Below, one piece after another: positions 58,853-64,000 of a stretch of DNA of 64,000 bases. The notes beneath the pieces were generated by a model. That model was not told the DNA's origin. It did no database searches and worked only from the letters and a program-made list of their open reading frames with translations. A program made the translations under genes and the position numbers. Position 1 is the stretch's first letter. Every line of letters starts with the position of its first letter. Source of the stretch: CAIUSP01 sp964594365 (GTDB taxonomy: Bacteria; Actinomycetota; Thermoleophilia; Solirubrobacterales; 70-9); contig CAZQMB010000003.1 of NCBI GenBank assembly GCA_964594365.1, forward strand, positions 34,866 through 98,865, in the 5' to 3' direction.

Positions 58853-61114
58853 GTGCGCATGTGCTCGGGCTTTGCCGGTAGTTCCATACGGAGATTTCGT
58901 CTGGCGCTGGCAGGTGCTGGACTGGTTACGATGGCGCTGGCTGCGGCCGTGTCGCTGGATCGCGCGGTTGCGGATCGGGCTCCAGAGGTCAAGCGTGCTC
59001 CCGCGATTGCGACCCCCAATGCGAGTCGCTGTGACTGGCTCGATCCGAGCGTCTGTCTTCAGCCCTGGCCGAACAACTTCTTCACCCGTGCGGACAAGAA
59101 GACAGCCACGAAGCTAAGGATCAACCTGAACAAGTCATCGATGGCAGTCAATACCGGCGTGACCCCTGGCAGCGGCGGTGACTTCTTCACCGACCCAAAT
59201 ACCCCGATCAACCCGGTCGACTACAACCGCAACGATGGCTTCAGCCCCGGACAGGCGATAGTCGTCCACGTAAAGGGCATGGACAATCAAGCGGCCTTCG
59301 ATGCCACCGGGATCGTCCCGGTTACCAATATCGCCGACTACTCTCGTGCGAACCAGCCGGTGGTCGTGATCAACGCTCGTACCGGTAAGCGCCACCCGGT
59401 CTTCGCGGAGCTCGATCAGATCGCGACCTCCAACGAGGATCGGCACTTGATCATCCGACCGACCCGGAACTTCGACGAGGGAACCCGCTACGTGGTGGCG
59501 TTGCGGAACATGAAGAACGCATCTGGAGGTGCGATCACGGCTTCCAACGCCTTCCGTGTCTACCGCGATCGGATCAAGACCAAGAACAAGGTGGTCGAGG
59601 CTCGCCGCGGCAAGATGGAGTCGATCATCGGGGTGGCGACCAAGGCCGGGATCTCACGGAAGAGTCTCTATCTGGCCTGGGACTTCACCACCGCCAGTCG
59701 CCGATCCCTCAGCGAGCGAGTCCTCGCGATGCGCAACGATGCGTTCTCACGCCTTGGTGACACCACCATGGGCGACGGTGAGATCCAGGGAAGCTCGCCG
59801 AGCTTCACGGTCACCAGCACGACGAACTTCACCGCGGAGCAGAACAGCAACATCATCCGGAGGATCGAGGGCAACATCACCAACGTCCCCTGCTACCTGG
59901 ACAACCCCGACCCGGGGGCATCGGACGAGTGCGCACCGGGCGGCAGGTTCAAGTTCGCCTCAGCTGCCTCGACCATGCCGAACCTGTCGAACCCGACCAC
60001 GACCACGGTGCCCTTCCGCTGTGACATCCCGAGGGCCGCGGTGGAGGGTGGAACCCTCAACAGCGTCAGGCCCTCGCTGTACGGCCATGGCCTGTTGGGA
60101 ACGCTCTCGCAGGTGAGTGGAACCGGCATCGCGGATCTCGCGGAAGAGCACCGGTACATGTTCTGTGCGACGCATTGGCAGGGATTCGCCAACGAGGATC
60201 TGTCGGTGATCCTCGCCTCGCTCTACGACCTCTCCCTGCTGTCGAAGACGTTCGATCGGATCCAACAGGGGTTCGTCAACGCGATGATGCTCGGGCGAGC
60301 GATGTTCCACCCACAGGGCTTCAGCTCGAACGAGGCCTTCCAGCTCAACCCTGCAGATCCGACCGACACCACACCTGCGAACACGCAGCCGGTGATCGAC
60401 ACGGACGAGCTCTTCTACTACGGCATCAGCCAGGGAGCGGTGATGGGTGGATCCCTGGTCGCCGTGTCGCCAGACATCGTCCGAGGTGCTCTAGGGGTAG
60501 GCGGGATGAACTACTCCACTCTGCTGCAGCGCAGCGTCGACTTCGACGACTACGCCGCGACGCTCTATCAGAGTTACCCGAACCTGCGGCAGCGACCCCA
60601 ATGGATGTCGATGCTCCAGATGCTGTGGGATCGGGGTGAGACAAACGGATATGCGAATCACATCACCTCGAACCCGCTCCCGAACACTCCGGCCAAGCCG
60701 CTCCTGATGCAGGTCGCATACGGGGACCACCAGGTCTCCAATCTCGCCGCGGAGATCCAGACGCGGACGGTGGGAGGGGTGATCCGGACGCCAGGAGTCT
60801 ATGCCGGGAGGCATTGGGCCAGCGACCCGTACGCGCTGATGACGCAGTGGAACGGCGACACTCCGCATGCGGGCTCTGCCTTGATCTATTGGGACGGTGG
60901 TCCGCTCGGTGTGACCGGTGGAACAGGAGTCGCTCCTCTCGGCAACCTGCCGCCCCGTGAGACCGACGGGTACGGAGATGATCCTCACGGATACCCACGG
61001 CGCTCGGTCCAGGCCCGGCAGCAGATTGCTGATTTCCTCGAGCTCGGCACCGTCATTGATCCATGCGGCGCGGCGCCGTGTTACGCGAACGGCTGGGACG
61101 GGACGCTGCCATAG
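58853..61114 (+). CDS. Large secreted alpha/beta-hydrolase-like protein
   Basis: A 753-residue protein. The signal peptide (about 1-41) is followed by DWLDPSVCLQPWPNNFFT. Residues about 60-235 are strand-rich with an Ig-like closing segment (FDEGTRYVVALRNMKNASG). Residues about 380-740 look like an alpha/beta hydrolase, with nucleophile elbow GISQG at Ser526 (Tyr-Tyr-Gly-Ile-Ser-Gln-Gly). A HPQG segment and several Cys pairs are present. An esterase or lipase is inferred, with unknown substrate. The GTG start has a strong AGGAGAGAGGGG upstream. A near-ideal hairpin terminator follows 26 bases after the stop. Confidence 0.8.
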   Translation: MRMCSGFAGSSIRRFRLALAGAGLVTMALAAAVSLDRAVADRAPEVKRAPAIATPNASRCDWLDPSVCLQPWPNNFFTRADKKTATKLRINLNKSSMAVNTGVTPGSGGDFFTDPNTPINPVDYNRNDGFSPGQAIVVHVKGMDNQAAFDATGIVPVTNIADYSRANQPVVVINARTGKRHPVFAELDQIATSNEDRHLIIRPTRNFDEGTRYVVALRNMKNASGGAITASNAFRVYRDRIKTKNKVVEARRGKMESIIGVATKAGISRKSLYLAWDFTTASRRSLSERVLAMRNDAFSRLGDTTMGDGEIQGSSPSFTVTSTTNFTAEQNSNIIRRIEGNITNVPCYLDNPDPGASDECAPGGRFKFASAASTMPNLSNPTTTTVPFRCDIPRAAVEGGTLNSVRPSLYGHGLLGTLSQVSGTGIADLAEEHRYMFCATHWQGFANEDLSVILASLYDLSLLSKTFDRIQQGFVNAMMLGRAMFHPQGFSSNEAFQLNPADPTDTTPANTQPVIDTDELFYYGISQGAVMGGSLVAVSPDIVRGALGVGGMNYSTLLQRSVDFDDYAATLYQSYPNLRQRPQWMSMLQMLWDRGETNGYANHITSNPLPNTPAKPLLMQVAYGDHQVSNLAAEIQTRTVGGVIRTPGVYAGRHWASDPYALMTQWNGDTPHAGSALIYWDGGPLGVTGGTGVAPLGNLPPRETDGYGDDPHGYPRRSVQARQQIADFLELGTVIDPCGAAPCYANGWDGTLP

Positions 61115-61140
61115 GCGGATCGTGAGAGGTCTGGCTTGGC

Positions 61141-61170
61141 AAACGACCGCCTGCTCGCAGGCGGTCGTTT
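61141..61170 (+). terminator. Strong hairpin terminator after the large secreted protein gene
   Basis: A perfect 13-bp stem: AAACGACCGCCTG, loop CTCG, CAGGCGGTCGTTT. The descending arm ends in TTT. It is the clearest terminator in the window and separates the secreted hydrolase from the BASS transporter. Confidence 0.9.
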
Positions 61171-61285
61171 CGCTCTCGCGCGGAAGTCCCGGCGATGAAA
61201 CCGTCGGGTCGTACCTCGGTGTACCAACTCTTCTCGCTTCATACGGGGTTCTGAGACGAGTCGGGGCGCCAGGGAGGGGGACGGT

Positions 61286-62140
61286 TTGATCATCGACGTA
61301 GTGCTGCCGGCCGCGCTCGCGGTGATCATGTTCACCCTCGGCCTGGGACTCACCATCGAGGACTTCCGCAGGGTGTTCGTGTTCCCGAGAGGAGTGTCGA
61401 TCGGGCTGATCAACCTCGTCCTGATCTCGCCTCTCCTCGCGTTCTTGATCGCCGATCTGTTGAGCCTCGACCCTGCGATGGCACTCGGGCTGGTCTTGCT
61501 CGGCGCGTCACCCGGCGGGACGCTGGCGAACATGTTCACCCACCTCGCCAAAGGGGAGACGGCGCTGTCGGTCACCATGACCGCGATCTCGAGCGTCTGC
61601 TCGGTCATTACCATTCCGCTCTTCCTCACTCTGGCCAACGAGTATTTCGACGCCGGTAAGTCGCTCGAAGACGTGAACATGCCGATCGTCGTGCTGAGGA
61701 CTTTCCTGATCACGGTCCTGCCCCTCAGCATCGGGATGTTCGTGAGGTCGCGTTCCCCGGAGTGGGTGGACAGGTATCAGCCGACCTTCATGAAGGTCTC
61801 GATCGGACTCTTCTTCGGAGTAGTGCTGGCTGCGGTCCTGTCCGAATTGGATCTGATCAGGGAGAACTTCTGGCGGGTAGCTGGCGGCGCACTGCTGTTG
61901 AACATCGTCGCGATGACACTCTCATTCACGATCGCGCGTCTTGCCCGGCTCTCGGAGCGGCAGTCGACTGCGATTGCGATGGAACTGGGGATCCACAATG
62001 GAACGGTCGCGATCGTGGTGGCCGGGATGATCAACGACGAGCTGATGATTCCCGCTGCCGTCTACGCGATCTTCATGTACTTCACGGGCAGCGCATTCGC
62101 CTACGTGATGGCCAAGCGGAATTCGCGGTCCCAGAGCTGA
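61286..62140 (+). CDS. BASS-family (bile acid:sodium symporter-like) transporter
   Basis: A 284-residue membrane protein with about nine or ten hydrophobic helices. It opens with VLPAALAVIMFTLGLGLTIEDFRR, then carries the family signature LGASPGGTLANMFTHLAKGETALSVTMTAISS near residues 73-104, and a matching ELGIHNGTVAIVVAG in the second half. These broken-helix segments bind sodium and substrate. BASS proteins move organic anions such as pantoate, pyruvate or sterol-like acids; the cargo here is unknown. TTG 61286 follows a strong GGAGGGGG ribosome site. The stop lies one base from the convergent gene. Confidence 0.93.
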   Translation: MIIDVVLPAALAVIMFTLGLGLTIEDFRRVFVFPRGVSIGLINLVLISPLLAFLIADLLSLDPAMALGLVLLGASPGGTLANMFTHLAKGETALSVTMTAISSVCSVITIPLFLTLANEYFDAGKSLEDVNMPIVVLRTFLITVLPLSIGMFVRSRSPEWVDRYQPTFMKVSIGLFFGVVLAAVLSELDLIRENFWRVAGGALLLNIVAMTLSFTIARLARLSERQSTAIAMELGIHNGTVAIVVAGMINDELMIPAAVYAIFMYFTGSAFAYVMAKRNSRSQS

Positions 62141-62141
62141 T

Positions 62142-63740
62142 CTAGGGCGCAAGCGGCGGAGCAGGCGGAGCGAAGGGGCAGATCGCTGGCCGCTTCGGAT
62201 CAGGTCTCTTGGTGGTCATGATGAAGCGTGTGATCGGGTCGTTGACGCATGCTGATTCGATCGCCATCCAGTTGACGTGTTGCCAGCCGTTGAACCGGAT
62301 TACCGCCGCCCGGGGGAACGAAGCTGCCATCTGCGCCGTCCAGGGTGCAGGCGTTGCACCGTCGCCGGTCGAACCGGAGATGAGGACGTTCTTGATCTCT
62401 CGGGCAACCTGCGCGAAACGGGGCGTGCTGGTCAGTGGCACCGGGTCTGGCTTCAGCGAACCGATCCCCGCAGAGTTGGCCACCGTTCCTGCGGTGTTGA
62501 ATGCGAAGAAGGGGTGGTTTCGCACGTTGCCGAGGAAGATCTCACGGGCGACATCTCCCGGGATGTTTCCGTCGGCGTAGTCGAGGTAGTTGATGATCCG
62601 GTTGGTCAGCTGGGCGTTCGCTGTCGGATTGCCCGCTCTGGGGGTGACGATCCAGGGGAAGAGGGGGCGATCCCTTACTTGCTCGTATGCCCGTTGGACT
62701 ACTCCCCTCGCCCGTTTGGCCGATCTGCTCGTGCCGCGCACCTGATTGATCGCATCGATCAATTCCTGGATATTGGTCCACTGGAACTGAGCAAACAAGT
62801 TCTGACCCACGAAGGCCTCGAAGGTCCATTGGTCGAACCTTCCTGCCTCCACGGTTATCGGCCCGTTGGCTCTCAGGTCGTCCCTCGTTGCGAGGATGTC
62901 TTCGGCGAAGGCCGGCCTAACCCGTGGCCTCGCCATTACCTCGAGGGCTCGGTCGGTTGCCTGGGGCCTGACGCGGGCGAACTCCCTCCATCCCCTCCGT
63001 GGGTCCACGCTGCCGTCGAGGAGGATCGCACGGAGCCTCTGGGGATAGCGAAGTGCGTATACGTAACCGATCCGGGTCCCGTAGCTCGCACCCCAGTAGG
63101 TGAGTTTCCTGTCTCCAACGGCCTTCCGCATCATGTTCAGATCGCGGACGACGTCGTTGGTGCCCATGTGTCGGGCGATCCCGAGGTTCTTCGGCAGACA
63201 CTGGAGTCCGAGCTGTCGTTGCTGGGCCCGAGCCTCCGCGAGATACGAAAGCCATTGGGATCTGGTCGGAATACCGATCTCGGGGATCGTTTCGGTTTCG
63301 CCCCCCACTGCCTTGCATCCTTCGATCGAGGGTCGGGATTGACCGACTCCCCGGGGATCCCACGCGACGAAGTCGAAGTGACGCCTGATCGAGGCCGGTA
63401 GAACAGAGGCACCGCCACCGAGCACGTATTCCACTCCGGAGCTACCGGGCCCACCAGGGTTGAAGAAGATGGTTCCCTTCCTCTTTCCCGTTGCCCGCAC
63501 CTTCGCCGCCACGATGGCGACCTTCTTGCCGTTGGGTTTGGAGTAGTCGCGAGGCAGCACGATGACCCCACACCGAAGGCTCGGCGTCTGCTTGTTGCAC
63601 TTGAACCACTCGAACTCGCCCACGCTGGGCTTTGCGGAGGCGACGGAGGGAACGGAAAGCCAGGTGAGGATGAGGAAGGCAGCGAGCACCGCCGGTGCCA
63701 CCAGCGATGCACGGAATCCAACTGTCGTCGTCTGCGGCAT
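62142..63740 (-). CDS. Secreted alpha/beta hydrolase, tripeptidyl aminopeptidase-like
   Basis: A 532-residue exported peptidase. The signal peptide (about 1-37) ends near SVASA. The oxyanion segment NPGGPGSSGVEYVLGG is near residue 94. DFVAWDPRGVGQSRP and the nucleophile elbow YWGASYGTRIGY (Ser in GASYG) follow. The C-terminal TAP-like lid includes ISGSTGDGATP with the candidate Asp and GWQHVNW with the catalytic His. The overall layout matches secreted tripeptidyl or prolyl aminopeptidases of actinomycetes. ATG 63740 is favoured over GTG 63746 because AAAGG then sits at proper spacing. Confidence 0.9.
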   Translation of the reverse strand: MPQTTTVGFRASLVAPAVLAAFLILTWLSVPSVASAKPSVGEFEWFKCNKQTPSLRCGVIVLPRDYSKPNGKKVAIVAAKVRATGKRKGTIFFNPGGPGSSGVEYVLGGGASVLPASIRRHFDFVAWDPRGVGQSRPSIEGCKAVGGETETIPEIGIPTRSQWLSYLAEARAQQRQLGLQCLPKNLGIARHMGTNDVVRDLNMMRKAVGDRKLTYWGASYGTRIGYVYALRYPQRLRAILLDGSVDPRRGWREFARVRPQATDRALEVMARPRVRPAFAEDILATRDDLRANGPITVEAGRFDQWTFEAFVGQNLFAQFQWTNIQELIDAINQVRGTSRSAKRARGVVQRAYEQVRDRPLFPWIVTPRAGNPTANAQLTNRIINYLDYADGNIPGDVAREIFLGNVRNHPFFAFNTAGTVANSAGIGSLKPDPVPLTSTPRFAQVAREIKNVLISGSTGDGATPAPWTAQMAASFPRAAVIRFNGWQHVNWMAIESACVNDPITRFIMTTKRPDPKRPAICPFAPPAPPLAP

Positions 63741-63864
63741 CCGCACCTTTCGCGCTCTTGGAGTTCGGGGACCCTGCTTCCTCTGCGGTCCTCACCCTAG
63801 CGCAGCCGAACCTCACCCAGCCGTTCGGCCTGCTCCAGTGCGAGGGCGAACCAGATACCGCTGC

Positions 63865-63870
63865 TAGAAT
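63865..63870 (+). promoter_or_regulatory. Candidate -10 box (TAGAAT) of initiator tRNA-Met
   Basis: TAGAAT lies eleven bases before the mature 5' end of the tRNA, a common distance for tRNA promoters. Confidence 0.45.
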
Positions 63871-63881
63871 CCGGTTTGCGA

Positions 63882-63955
<74 letters not shown>

Positions 63956-64000
63956 TTGAAGGCCTCCTCCGAGGTGGCCGATGGAGCAGATGAGGACTTG

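Overview
The window is about 64 kb of high-GC bacterial chromosome, densely coding, with many GTG and TTG starts. Gene content and style point to an actinomycete-type bacterium (Actinomycetota). A Thermoleophilia/Solirubrobacterales-like lineage is my best guess from protein flavour, and that is inference, not proof. Two runs of exactly 100 N (4620-4719 and 22016-22115) show that this is a scaffolded draft, probably a metagenome bin. The window is chromosomal housekeeping plus accessory genes. I see no phage, insertion sequence, CRISPR array or rRNA.

Layout. 1-8.2 kb: a cut-off fatty-acid hydroxylase, a small cysteine-rich protein, two metallo-beta-lactamase-fold hydrolases, an Hsp20-Lon proteostasis pair interrupted by a gap, and an MMPL transporter. 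8.2-16 kb: a PhoD-type phosphatase; a diiron oxidase fused to a sterol-carrier domain, divergent from its likely TetR regulator across a perfect palindrome; glycyl-tRNA synthetase; a hypothetical protein; an FmdB zinc ribbon; and an LCP cell-wall ligase. 16-25.7 kb: a long plus-strand run of ROK kinase, rsmI, metG, a secreted hypothetical, tatD, rsmA, ispE, a DedA-PAP2 fusion, a small membrane protein and a PucR-type regulator. 25.7-32.5 kb: a double-headed TetR protein, tRNA-Gln, glmU-prs, a lipoprotein, a glycerophosphodiesterase and an ABC1/UbiB kinase. 32.5-41.7 kb: rplY, pth, an enoyl-CoA hydratase-like gene, mfd, a parvulin-type foldase, mazG, eno and a DivIC/FtsB-like gene. 41.8-49 kb: two large paralogous membrane proteins, small hypotheticals, a thermonuclease and a class I aldolase. 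49.2-58.7 kb: an HxlR regulator with a striking inverted repeat, a zinc-ribbon rhomboid-like protein, a UPF0173 hydrolase, an ECF sigma factor with a fused zinc-finger/anchor tail, tRNA-Leu, an adenylate cyclase, a ThDP enzyme, an SGNH esterase and a Ppx/GppA phosphatase. 58.8-64 kb: two secreted alpha/beta hydrolases, a BASS transporter and initiator tRNA-Met.

Genome-wide style. Many genes have no Shine-Dalgarno sequence but carry a TANNNT hexamer 6-11 nt before the start codon, as expected for leaderless mRNAs. Convergent genes are packed so tightly that four pairs overlap their stop codons by exactly four bases. The second N gap is not real: its two flanks are the same 55 bases, and collapsing them restores an intact ispE. 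The Lon gap is real, and the apparent Lon-membrane fusion across it is probably an artefact.
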